A DNA stretch of 64,000 bases from Nematostella vectensis (lineage: Eukaryota; Cnidaria; Anthozoa; Actiniaria; Edwardsiidae). The stretch is taken from NCBI RefSeq assembly GCF_932526225.1, contig NC_064035.1:14390566-14454565 (forward strand), read 5' to 3'. Under the pieces are notes generated by a model, which saw only the letters and a program-made list of their open reading frames with translations, made no database searches and was not told where the DNA came from. The stretch's first letter is position 1. Every line of letters starts with the position of its first letter. The translations under genes were made by a program, and so were the position numbers. Below are positions 23,901-37,500 of this stretch, one piece after another.

Positions 23901-26900
23901 GTGCTTATGGGAGCACAGATACATTGTGGTAGAGTTGGGTGCTTATGAGAGCACAGATACATTGTGGTAGAGTTGAGTGCTTATGGGAGCGCAGATACAT
24001 TGTGGTAGAGTTGGGTGCTTATGAGAGCGCAGATACACTGTGGTAGAGTTGGGTGCTTATGGGAGTGCAGATACATTGTGGTAGAGTTGGGTGCTTATGG
24101 GAGCGCAGATACATTGTGGTAGAGTTGGGTGCTTATGGGAGCGCAGATACATTGTGGTAGAGTTGGGTGCTTATGGGAGCACAGATACATTGTGGTAGAG
24201 CTAGGTGCTTATGGGAGCGCAGATACATTGTGGTAGAGTTGGGTGCTTATGGGAGCGCAGATACATTGTGGTAGAGTTGGCTTATGAGAGCGCAGATACA
24301 ATGTGGTAGAGTTGGCTTATGGGAGCGCAGATACATTTTGGTAGAGTTGAGTGCTTATGAGAGCACAGATACATTGTGGTAGAGTTGGCTTATGGGAGCG
24401 CAGATACATTGTGGTAGAGTTGGGTGCTTATGGGAGCACAGATACATTGTGGTAGAGTTGGGTGCTTATGAGAGCACAGATACATTGTGGTAGAGTTGAG
24501 TGCTTATGGGAGCGCAGATACATTGTGGTAGAGTTGGGTGCTTATGAGAGCGCAGATACACTGTGGTAGAGTTGGGTGCTTATGGGAGTGCAGATACATT
24601 GTGGTAGAGTTGGGTGCTTATGGGAGCGCAGATACATTGTGGTAGAGTTGGGTGCTTATGGGAGCGCAGATACATTGTGGTAGAGTTGAGTGCTCACGCA
24701 GGTGTATCATGCAGCAAGGATATACTGTACTACTCATGTCTGACCATGGAATACCGCTTAAACGAAATTCTTGTGTTTTTTTATTGTGAAGGAAGGGAAA
24801 CTGTAGTATGGGTGTTTAAGATGGATTCTGTGACGGTGTCCACATTGTAATGAAATAACTAAATGCTTTCTTTTTCTTTTGCAGCTGATCTCATAATGCT
24901 GGGTAAGAATTATGACATAATCATTGACTTTTTTTTCTTCTGAAAGGCTCTATCTATAATCGTTTTGAAAGAAATGCATTTGTTCTATTTATATTGTACT
25001 TTTTTAAAATCAAAAGGGTAGAATTTCCTATATTGAACCAAACTTTGATAGATTCTGAATCTATCCGAGACATTCTGAGGCATCAGACTGTTCATCAGTG
25101 GAAAGCCATAATGGAAAGTAAAAAAAAAAAATGAAGTATAATACAAAATGCTGTTTGTACAAGTTTTTGTCTCCCTTAAATTTTGATTTAACTTTTTGTT
25201 CTATATTTTTTCACCTTAGGTCTTGCCACCCATGAACCACACTTCACAATTATCAGAGAAGAGTTCAAACCGGGACAGAAACGACCATGCGACATCTGTG
25301 GGCAAGTTGGTATGCACTGCGTTTTGTTTTTTAGTTGTCATTGTTACCACTGATACCATCAATGCGTGGTAAAAAAAAACTGTTTATTTTAGTGATGAGC
25401 TTGGGATATCTATAATTAGAAATGATCCAGAACCAATCTTTATGGAAGTCAGGCCATGCTACGATTTAGCTAAAAAAGCTAAGGGTTTAAGGATCTGTTG
25501 TTGTTGCTGTTGCCGGAAGGGCTGAAGCCACAATAGTACATAGTGTTAGCCCTTTCACAACTTGCAGAATCCATTGTCACATAGCTTAGATAGCAGAGTA
25601 TTGGCCTCTTTAGTGGCCTGTGGTGGTGAAAGGGTTAAAGATAAAATGGTTGGGACATTGAAAAGACTGTAACAAATTGCCCTTAAAGGGCATTACTAAT
25701 AGCACTTCCCTACAGTACCTACTGTATAATATGCCCTGTGTTACTCCCCGACTAATGACAGTGCTTCCGATAGGACATATGATGGATGAGTGCACAGGTC
25801 TTCCTAAGCAAAAGGAAGGAGAGGTAATTTATGTGATTTGCATCCTGTATTTACAGGATTGATTTTAGGTAAGGGTACTTTATTTTATATAAATGATTCA
25901 AGGAATCATATACCAAAGTTTTTTGTTAAAAGGCTAAGATTTTTATTTCATGAGGGTTCTTAATTGATATTCTCTAGTTTTTAAACATTTGTTTTTTTTA
26001 TTTGCAGTTTGATGAGCTAACAAAACCTGTTAGTCAAGAAGTGGAATTTATCTTTATAAGACTTAATGTTCTAAGAGAGGTATATACCCTACGATAGCAT
26101 TTGCTGATAAGGATGATTCAATATTTTGCAAACAAACTTCCTGTGTTACAAAATGCATTTCATACACTGTGCTTGATGTAAAAGTTTATGCCCTGCCACG
26201 CCCAGTTATTGTTATAACTGTATCCATGGAAACAGCAATTTTTTGAGAGAGAAAAAAATCTAATTTCTGCTTCAAATTTCAATAAAATCAAGAACGAATA
26301 AGACTATCAGACAGGTCTTGTGAAAAGGAAAAAAAATGACCATGCCTGCCCCCCCTATTACACCTATTACACCTATAAAAAACGCCACATATTTAAAATT
26401 AGGGTATGGGTTTGGCCAAATGATACTTAATTCACTTGCTGTAGCATAACCAAGATTTGAATTTCTTGTTGTTGTAAAGCTAGTAATTAAACATGAAATT
26501 TTCACCACATGATAATTTTATGATTTTGAGACATTATCATGTATGGTAACAATTGCTTTGATTCACTTGTAGTATCTGGAGAGAGAGCTTGAGATGCAAA
26601 GTCTTCCATTCCCTTATAGTTTTGAGGTACAGTATATGTAGACAGGCTAGCAAAGGTTAATCATAGGACTTCCTCTAATTTTGGGACTTGTTTGAGACAT
26701 ACCTTGTAATGGCAGTTTTAATGCAATTTTCAATATTCTGTTACATAACTCTGATCAATTATTTCCAACTGCTTTCTGGCTTCTGTCATCCAAATTAACA
26801 GAATAACATTTGCTGCTTTTTGGTTGATCTGCGCCTTGCAGAAAGGTCACATGATTGGAAACCATTTTAGTGCTAACAGATAAAAACACTCAGGATTTTG

Positions 26901-29900
26901 AATGACAGAATCCAGAAGCCCATTTTGCTGTATGAGTTCGCTGTAACAGAGACCTTAAAGTCAAGGTCATTGGTTAACTCTTCTTCAGAACACTTTTCAT
27001 TGGATTTTTTTTTTTTGCTTGCAGCGTTGCTTAGATGATTGGGTATTTATGTGTTTCTTTGTTGGCAATGACTTTTTGCCACATCTACCTTCGTTAGAAA
27101 TCAGGTAAATTGTTAAGTGCGAGAGGTTCAAGTAAGATTTTAAGAAAGGGTCTGACTTTGGTTCGTCATTCGTTTTGATTCAGAGAGGGAGCTATTGACA
27201 GGTTGGTCAAGTTCTACAAAAATGTTGTCCCCCGGTGTGGAGTAAGTATAAAACCAGAATACTTTCTTATGGATATATATATAGTTTGTCCTTAGTATTA
27301 CCAAATCTCTTATATAATGACATTCAAACCTTGTATTTGACATGTTCAAATACAAGGTTTGTGGGAGAGGAAGTAAAAATTCCATTTGCTTTTTACATAT
27401 TGTAGAGAGGTTCAGTTATAAGTGTTGAATAACAGAAAGTTGACTGTGAGTGATTGATAAGTGTAATACCTACAGCATGGTATTTTCCTTCAAAGCACAC
27501 ATTGACATCTCCATACTGTATGATTCACACAAAATATGTAGTGTGCCTAGTGTTGTGTATAGTACTACATACCTTTCTCTTTTTATTATTTATTTTTATC
27601 TAGGGTTACATCACTGAAAATGGATATGTTGATTTAAATAAAGTCCAGCTTGTTCTTTCAGGTAAGAATACATTGTGCAATGAAGACGTAATTGTTTCTG
27701 TGATTAAACTGAAAATACTAAGATGAAAAAATTTTTGTGAGTGAGCGTTTATTGATGGGGAGGGGGGATTCTGCTCCAATCTTCTGTATAAAAAGTTCAC
27801 CCAAAACCCTTTTTAAAATATTAAGCAAATGTTACTTGAAAATGAATCACAGGGTTATCTGTCTTACTGATTTTGAGATGAAATAGGAGGATACAAATTC
27901 TTTGACCCATCTCTGTTTCAAAACAGGGGAAACACCTCCTGTTCAAATTGAGTTCTATGTTGAAAAACCCTCTTAGTAACAAATACATACTCTGATGCAT
28001 TTTTTCTTTTGACGCTGTTTGTTATTGTTGTTTGTTGGCCTATGAATATCTTTCTTGTTTGCAAATTTTATCATTTTGTTTTGGGTGATTCTAGAGCTTG
28101 GCTATGTTGAGGATGAAATTTTCAAAAAACGCCAACAGGATAATGTAAGTTTGAAAAGTGTTTTTTAATCTTTATACAGGCTGGTGTAGTCATATCTGAA
28201 ATGCTGTATTTAATATGCAGTTCAGTGTTCTGAATCAGGCAAAGTCTCATTAGACTGACTCAAGAGGACATGCTGGCATTTCCTTTGTCTTGTGGTCAGT
28301 CGAGCAAGACTTCACCACTTCCTTGTCCACTCCCTGGACTGTTTTTCATCTATATACTGTACAAGCACAACAGTTTATAGATATGAAGGGTTTCTTGTTT
28401 TGCTGCCTTTTTGGAATTTCTGAGGCACTTTTTTTCATACGCACTTTGTTACTTGTTGGTTTGCTGTTGTTTGTTTTTCATTATGTTTTATTAGTTTCAA
28501 GTAATTACATTTTTTCTTTTTCCCAGATTGCTTACAAGAAACGCTTGAAGGCAAACAAAGAACGAGAGCGCATACAGAAAATGGTGGGAGCTTTTTTAAC
28601 CTTCTCACAATTATATTTGTTGTCTGTTTAGTATGATACATTTTATTGAAATCGGTGATTAAATATAAATGGTTTGGTTAAATGACATGTGTCTTGTCTT
28701 TTAAAAGTAAGTTACAGTGTGTTATGTTGTTTATTCATATGATAGACTTATTAGATAACGTGTGTTGCTGATTCAGTTTGACAGGTTTAGTTGAGCAGGG
28801 TATGTGTTGTTTGTTTGAGTGTTTAGTGTAATTGAGCATGGTGTGTGTTTTTTCTTTATGTGTTTAGCGTGACAGCCCCATGTGGGTACCAGGTGGTCAG
28901 TTCAGTCCGCATCTACTTGGTGCTGGTATACCAGGCGCTGTAACCTCCCCTAGACAGCAGGCGGCAGATATGAGAAGACAGGGAATGGCTGGAGGGCAAG
29001 CCAGGGATAATCATGTATGTACACTCGAAAATACATGAACACTATACAGTAGTGGCATATTGCCGTTAGTCCCCCCTTACTGTACGCTTTCATATTTAAA
29101 AGCATTTTTCCTTTTCAAAATTCCTGCCAACTTGTTTATGATCATTTGATTATCAATGTACAGTCAAACCTACGAATTTAGAAAAGTTGTTGTCTGCAAG
29201 ACTAATCCGCAATGTCAACAAGATTTCCCAGGCAATTTAAAGGCAATTTCCCAGAGTGTATTGTAAGTGTTTTTGTTTTTTTGTCAGAGTGCGGCGGCTG
29301 ACTTGAGGGCTATGCTGACAAAACCTGATGACCCCAAGCAGGTATGTTCTGTACATAGTTGTGTAAAAGACCGGTTACCATATTAAAAGTCAGGATTTAT
29401 GCTAGAATGCTTCCTGCTCTGAGGGGATTTATTGCATTTTCCAAAAGAGGTTTTATGCCTGAATAAAACAGTAATGTGTGACATGCTTAATGATTTGCTA
29501 GGGTTCAAGTGCTGGTGCAATCACTCCAGAACAAGGCATCAAGAGGAAAGCTGATGATGATGACGATGACCCACCAGATAACATAAGGTAACAAACCTTT
29601 GTGCTTATTTCCAAAGTTTTATGTTATACAGTATGGAGAGTATCAAATTTACATCTTCAGTATTTTTATGGGTTGAAAAATAGATTTTAAAGCTCATTAT
29701 GTATTTTTCGTTGTTAAAATTTTTACATATTTCTGTGAACGGGGGCATTTTATTAGCATTTATTTGAGCTTCCCCCAATCCCCCACCCCAGTAATATTCA
29801 ATGCTGGATACTGTCTACTAATACCAATTTCTTATACTATGTATTTCTGGTTGTAATTTGCATTTTTGACATCTGCAGGCTATGGGAGGATGGCTGGAAG

Positions 29901-31538
29901 GGTAGGTACTACTCTAACAAGTTTGGAGTTAGTGAGTCAGATGAGGGGTTTGATGACTTCAGGAAGAATGTGGTGAGATTTCTACCCATATACTAATTCA
30001 ACTATAATAATAAGCGCATCTGCATTATGTCACTCCATATTGGATGCCTACAAGCTGTTGTGGTTTTGCTCATGTTCTTGGGTATTCAGTGGCAATGTAA
30101 CAATGTGATTCACTACCACTAGTAAACTTACCACTTGTTATGCCAACCAACTAAACTAAATGGAGTGAAAACTAATCTTCCTATATTTTTTCTAGTGTTG
30201 TTGTGCAATATAGACCCTTTAGCTAATTTTAAACTTCCCTGTAATATGTATTAACTGTATATACTCTACTTGTTGAAAGACATGGAATGTCAATGAATAC
30301 ATTTGTTGTTTTCTGATCATTTATTATTACTGCCATTGGGCTGATATTTTTATGTACAACTTGTTTAAGTCACTTGACACTATCTTTAGTGTATTCCATC
30401 CTTGGTTAATTTCCTGTTCCCATCCTGTTTGTCCTGGTCTGATCGTGAACACTCCTTTCTATTCGCAAATATTTTTCATGAGCAAGGTGCTTACTATACT
30501 GTTTGTTTGAGAGCAGTACTGTATACAACACTTGTTGTTTTGTTTTCCAGGCAGATGCATACGTTGAAGGGTTGTGTTGGGTATTGAGGTATTATTACCA
30601 GGGCTGCCCGTCCTGGAAGTGGTACTACCCATACCATTACGCACCTTTTGCTTCGGATTTCCGTGACCTTGGCCACCTAAAGGATGAGTTTGAGCGTGGT
30701 ACTAAACCGGTATGTTGTAGATCTAGCATTTTCAACAATTTTTGCATGAATACCACCCACAAATAAATGCATATTTGATGTGAAGATTAATTTTGTGTCT
30801 ATTCCCAGCCATTCTGCAATCAAATTTCGAATGCTGACATTGTTAGCACTGGACTGGTTGAATGACTTTATAGGACTTTTCAGTTAGCATGGTTTTAAGT
30901 GCCACAACTTTTTTATTTATTTATTTTTCACCAGCTTGTAAAACCATCCTGGGTACACCTTGAATTTGCTTTTTTATATAATTTCTGTATCTCAGTTCAA
31001 ACCTCTGGAGCAGCTAATGGGTGTGTTCCCTGCTGCAAGTGGTAAATTCCTCCCTCCCACATGGCGAGAGCTTATGAGCCATCCTGTAAGTACATGGGTG
31101 ATAATGATTATGATGGTGATAATGCATGATGATGATAATGATGGTGATGATGATGATGATGCAGGTTGATGATGATGATGATGATCATGATGATGATGAT
31201 GTGTGATGATGCATGATGATGATGTGTGGTGATGCATGATGTATGGTGATGCATGCTAATGGTGATGGATGATGATTATGATGGATAATGATGGTGATGG
31301 TGATAATGATGATGGTGATGATGATGATGATGCAGGTTGATGATGATGATGATGATCATGATGATGATGATGTGTGATGATGCATGATGATGATGTGTGG
31401 TGATGCATGATGTATGGTGATGCATGCTAATGGTGATGGATGATGATTATGATGCATAATGATGGTGATGGTGATAATGATGATGGTGATGATGCATGAT
31501 GACGATGTATGGTGATCATGATGTATGGTGATACATGG

Positions 31539-31569
<31 letters not shown>

Positions 31570-34500
31570 TAATGCATCATGATGTATTATGATGATAATG
31601 CATGATGATGATAATGATGAGGATAATGAGGTGTAATGATGATGCATGTTGATGCATGGTGATGTGTGATACTGCATGATGACACATGGTGATTATGATG
31701 CATGATAATCCATGATGATGATGGATGATGATTGTTAGTGCAGCCCTCAACTCAGCTACCCAGCCTTGTACAAATATAGTGTGTCCTGTTTTAGGAGTCG
31801 CCGATCATAGATTTTTACCCAGTTGACTTCGAGATTGACCTTAATGGCAAGAAGTTTGCCTGGCAAGGTAAGAAAAGAAATGTGTGTCCATCCGGGCAAT
31901 TCCATGTCTGTCTCCCCTCCTTTCACCTTATTCTGTAGAGAGAGGGTAAGGGCTTCTCATGCCAGATGTTACAAATATACGGCCATGTGTCGCAGTGCTA
32001 TGGTAAACTGTTTTAGTAACAGTGCTTACCATACATGTATGTAGTAATTATAATTAACCGCATGTAGCAGCATTTATATTAGGATACATTATAATAAGCT
32101 ATATACTAAATAAATCCAGACAGAAGGGTGACCACTTAAACATTCTTTATGAGAATCTTTCCGGCTTTCCCTTGCTTTTCTTCCCTAAACTCTCTCTTAA
32201 ACACAAGGTTCCGCTATAAAAGGGAAAGCTCCTCCCACTCCCGGGCTTGATTTTGCAATTATAATCATAACACTGCCACGCTAGCAGTCACGAATTATAA
32301 GCCTCCTGTAAAATTGCTTATCCTTTAGCCTCAGTAGGTTGGAATAAAACTATTTTTGCACAGGTAACAAGACAGTTGTGTGAAGAGATCAATAAATTAG
32401 GGTTTTGCTGTCCATTCACGTTTTCGGTGCAAAATGTAATGGTGAGAAAGTACCCTAGTTAAGTTCTTTCTCATCCCATATTGTTTTAGGTGTGGCACTG
32501 TTGCCGTTTGTAGATGAGAAGAGGCTTCTTAATGCACTCGCCAAAGTTTACCCTGATATATCTGAAGATGAACGTGAGTAGACATTAACACAGTATCACA
32601 TGAATCTCTCAAAACACATATAATTTAGTACGATAATGACAATCATGATAGTGGTGGTGGGGATGTTGATGATAATGGTTGTGTTGAAGATCAAAAGATC
32701 TTCCAGTATAACACCACAATTTCTTTTTCTTAGGTAAGCGTAACTCTCTCGGCAAGGATCGCCTCTTTGCAAGGGAAGGCCACCCTGCATTTGATTTCTT
32801 CAAAGGGCTTTATGAAGGCCCCACCGAGGTGTGTGCTATATGTGTAGAGCTTTATGAAGGCCCCACCGAGCTGTGTGCTATATGTAGGGCTTTATGAAGG
32901 CCCCACCGAGGTGTGTGCTATGTTTAGGGTTTCCCACCGAGCTGTGTGCTATATGTAGGGCTTCACAAAGGCCCCACCGAGCTGTGTGCTATGTGTAGGG
33001 CTTTCCCCACCGAGCTGTGTGCTATATGTAGGGCTTCACAAAGGCCCCACCGAGCTGTGTGCTATGTTTAGGGCTTTCCCCACCGAGCTGTGTGCTATAT
33101 GTAGGGCTTCACAAAGGCCCCACCGAGCTGTGTGCTATGTGTAGGGCTTTCCCCACCGAGCTGTGTGCTATATGTAGGGCTTCACAAAGGCCCCACCGAG
33201 CTGTGTGCTATGTTTAGGGCTTTCCCCACCGAGCTGTGTGCTATATGTAGGGCTTCACAAAGGCCCCACCGAGCTGTGTGCTATGTTTAGGGCTTTCCCC
33301 ACCGAGCTGTGTGCTATGTGTAGGGCTTTCCCCACCGAGCTGTGTGCTATGTTTAGGGCTTTCCCCACCGAGCTGTGTGCTATATGTAGGGCTTTCCCCA
33401 CCGAGCTGTGTGCTATATGTAGGGCTTTCCCCACCGAGCTGTGTGCTATGTGTAGGGCTTTCCCCACCGAGCTGTGTGCTATGTGTAGGGCTTTCCCCAC
33501 CGAGCTGTGTGCTATATGTAGGGCTTTCCCCACCGAGCTGTGTGCTATATGTGTAGGACTTCACGAAAGCCCCACCAAGGTGTGTGCTTTATGTGTAGAG
33601 CTTTATAAAGGAATAAATACAAAATAAAACTTAAATCCTTTTACCTTGCTCCCCATGTAACGTATCTCATGTACTATATATGTACTAAGTATATATGATC
33701 CTATGGGTACATATTTTCTGTCAGCCTGTAGATCTCGTTACGGATCTCACGCAAGGAATGTCCGGGAAGGTAGAACCGGAGAAAGATGCGCACGCCATTT
33801 TACCTCACAAGTAAGCAGTCAAGCCATAAAACCCTGTATAAGGAGCAGATTTAATTTACCAATTATAAACGAAATATCACAAAAGTTTTCCCAAATCAGC
33901 CGATGGAATTGTTTGCTTCGAAATACGAAATAGCGGCTGACAAACATTACTGAAAGCGAAGGGCTCTTAGAAAATTGTGGAAGGGCTATTTTGATTTAAA
34001 ATGTACTTACTTGGGTGTGAATAAACAGATGTTGCATAGTAATAATACAAAATATTCTCTCCTAGGATCATTCCTTCACCAGTGACAAACCTCCGGGATC
34101 TGCGCGACAACAGAGCTATTGGGTGGGTCTCTTGACTTATTATTTGTAGTAGGTATTACTTGTTATTTGTAGTGTGCAACATATACCTGATGGGGCAGGT
34201 ACAGGGAAAGGAATTAGGTATTTCACAGGAGTAGAGTGCAGGCACTTAGCCAGTATTTGATTAGGAGAGAGGGGGTGCGCAAGCTAGATATATGGGAAGG
34301 AATAAGAAATATTTTACGGGCACATAGCCAGTAGTAAATAGGACATTTCGTGACTTATTGGGACATTTCGTGACTTATTGGGACATTCCATCACTGATTG
34401 GGACATTCCGTCACTGATTGGGACATTCCGTCACTGATTGGGACATTCCGTCACTGATTGAGACATTCCGTCACTGATTGGGACATTCCGTCACTGATTG

Positions 34501-37500
34501 GGACATTCCGTCACTGATTAGGACATTCTGTCACTGATTGGGACATTCCATCACTGATTGGGACATTCCGTCACTGATTGGGACATTCCGTCACTGATTG
34601 GGACATTCCGTCACTGATTGGGACATTCCGTCACTGATTGGGACATTCCTTCACTGATTGGGACATTCCGTCACTGATTGGGACATTCCGTCACTGATTG
34701 GGACATTCCTTCACTGATTGGGACATTCCGTCACTTATGGGGACATTTCGTCACTGATTGGGACATTCCGTCACTGGTTGGGACATTCCCTCACTGATTG
34801 GGACATTCCGTCACTTATGGGGACATTTCGTCACTGATTGGGACATTCCCTCACTGGTTGGGACATTCCCTCACTGGTTGGGACATTCCGTCACTAATTG
34901 GAACATTCCGTCTCAGATTGGGACATTCCATCACTAGTAAGCCATTTCAGCTATAAGTTTAACCATAACCATAGTAACCTACCTTAACTACCAGAATGCA
35001 GCGCGCGTATTAAGCTTACATCAAACGAAGCGCGCGCTGCATGCCGGTAGTTGGGGAAGGTTCCTATGATGAGTGTGCGCGCATCCTTATAGATGGAATG
35101 GCCTATTGGGACATTCGGTCGCTGATTGGGACAGTCCGTCACTAATTAGGACATTCCGTCATTGATTGGGACATTCCGTCACTAATTATTCCATCAGTAA
35201 TTTGGACTTTCAAACAATAAAGGGATATTTTGTCATTAATTGGTACATTCCGTTTTTTTAGAGTGCTGTATGAAGACCCACATTTTTCAGACGATTACGT
35301 CTACAAAACGACAGTTCTACCAAATGCCGAGTAAGTGTAGATAGAGTGCTGCGGTGCATTAATGATTAGTAATTTATCTGAGACATCAAAGTGTAGGTAT
35401 AATCATGATAAATTACCAAGGTTTTGACTAAGTTACAAGGGGTTCTCCCAGATCACCGGAAGGACAAGGAGACTCGAACCTCAGCATGTCCAAACTGCTA
35501 GCACAATGGTGAAGCCTGTCTTAAAATTGCCGCTTTACAATAAGTCATTTGACTAAAAATGATAAACTGAAATGGTTGCGCCCGTCACGCCAGAGAGCGA
35601 TGAAAAAAATGAAATCTTTAAGTTAATTTTTTGTTTTTGTTTGCCACTCATAAAGTCACACGATTTCTTATTGAAATTCGTCTATTATATGAAAAATCAC
35701 GAAAAAAAAACCGAGCCCAAGCGACTGGAGCTTAGTAAAGCTAAGTCTATCTAGGGTCAAGCAAAATCCTGACGGTTCTGTTTATAAGCGTTACTGTTCT
35801 GTTTATACCTTTGCCTAGATTCCCGCCACGAGTTCTAAAGCCCGGGGACCAAGGACGAGACAAGCCATGGAGGCCTGTGATCGGCATGAACCACGACAGA
35901 CGATCGTACGCATCCATAGCTCCCGCAGGGCACCGTATGGTCGGGTAAGTGCACATCCTGGGTACCCCCTCTCCACGCTTTCTGTCTCCGGGGTCTTTTC
36001 ATCCCATGGTCTCCTTGTCTTAGGGTCTCCACTTAGGACTCAACGCCCTGAGTTCTCCGTATCCTCAGGTAATTACCTGTAAGCAGGTAATTCGTCCATA
36101 AAAAGAAACGATGTTGGTTCGGACACAAGGTTGACTAGAATACCTAAGCGGAAAACTTTAATTTGTGTGATTTTTGTTTATACTTATTCTCCAGCTTCCA
36201 CACCAGTGATAGACAGCAGGGGCCGCCGAGCCTCATGGGAATGCCTCCTTCCCAGTTCGGAAGAGGGGGGTATGGAGGTGGTAGCTACGAGCCACGTCAG
36301 AACAGTTACAGGAGCGGGGGCGGGCATAACCATGACAACCGGCGCGCAAGTTATGGCAACGATTACTATGGTAACAGGGGTGGATTCGGCGGCGCCGGTG
36401 GCTATGGCAACAGTAACTATAGAAATAGTAACTATGGTGGTGGTGGCTATGGTAACACGGGCTCACACCAGCAGGCTCCAAATCAGTACTCTGCGCAAGG
36501 TTACCGTGGCAACCAGTCACGTGATCCTCGGGGAAATCAACAGCGGGACGTAAGTGCAAATGTCTTCTTTTGTGTATGTCTCCTTTTGTGAAAATGTCTT
36601 CTCTTGTGCAAATGTCTTCTCTTGAGTGTGCTCGCGTGTGTACGCAAGTACTACGGTTACATAAGCGTAGAAGAGCGCGTTAAAAGCAAATGTCTTCTCT
36701 TGTGTAAATGTCTTGTCTTGTGCAAATGTCTTGTATTGTGTAAATGTCTTTTCTTGTGCAAATGTCTTCTCTTGTGTAAATGTCTTCTCTTGTGCAAATG
36801 TCTTCTCTTGTGCAAATGTCTTGTCTTGTGCAAATGTCTTTTCTTGTGCAAATGTCTTGTCTTGTGCAAATGTCTTGTCTTGTGCAAATGTCTTCTCTTG
36901 TGCTAATGTCTTCTCTTGTGCTAATGTCTTCTCTTGTGCTAATGTCTTCTCTTGTGCAAATGTCTTCTCTTGTGCAAATGTCTTCTCTTGTGTAAATGTC
37001 TCTTCTTGTGTAAATGTCTTGTCTTGTGCTAATGTCTTCTCTTGTGCAAATGTCTTCTCTTGTGTAAATGTCTTCTCTTGAGTGTGCTCGCGTGTGTACG
37101 CAAGTACTACGGTTACATAAGCGTAGAAGAGCGCGTTAAAAGCAAATGTCTTCTCTTGTGTAAATGTCTTGTCTTGTGCAAATGTCTTGTATTGTGTAAA
37201 TGTCTTTTCTTGTGCAAATGTCTTCTCTTGTGTAAATGTCTTCTCTTGTGCAAATGTCTTCTCTTGTGCAAATGTCTTGTCTTGTGCAAATGTCTTTTCT
37301 TGTGCAAATGTCTTGTCTTGTGCAAATGTCTTGTCTTGTGCAAATGTCTTCTCTTGTGCTAATGTCTTCTCTTGTGCTAATGTCTTCTCTTGTGCTAATG
37401 TCTTCTCTTGTGCAAATGTCTTCTCTTGTGCAAATGTCTTCTCTTGTGTAAATGTCTCTTCTTGTGTAAATGTCTTGTCTTGTGCTAATGTCTTCTCTTG

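Noticed and set aside
23362-24690. CRISPR-like look of the 38-bp repeats
   Set aside because: No spacers; variation is within units, and the array continues on both sides of a transposon.
30992-31580. His/Ser-rich frames on the minus strand
   Set aside because: Translation of the GAT trinucleotide array.
33205-33627. Frames of 92-140 codons on both strands ([16 protein letters not shown])
   Set aside because: Products of the 33-bp minisatellite in XRN2 intron 28.
34326-35190. CRISPR-like look of a regular 20-bp repeat
   Set aside because: Units are contiguous with no unique spacers, and the DNA is from an animal.
35441-35530. tRNA-like stretch (minus strand GGTTCGAGTCTCC resembles a B box)
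   Set aside because: No acceptor stem or complete cloverleaf could be formed; at best a tRNA-derived SINE relic.
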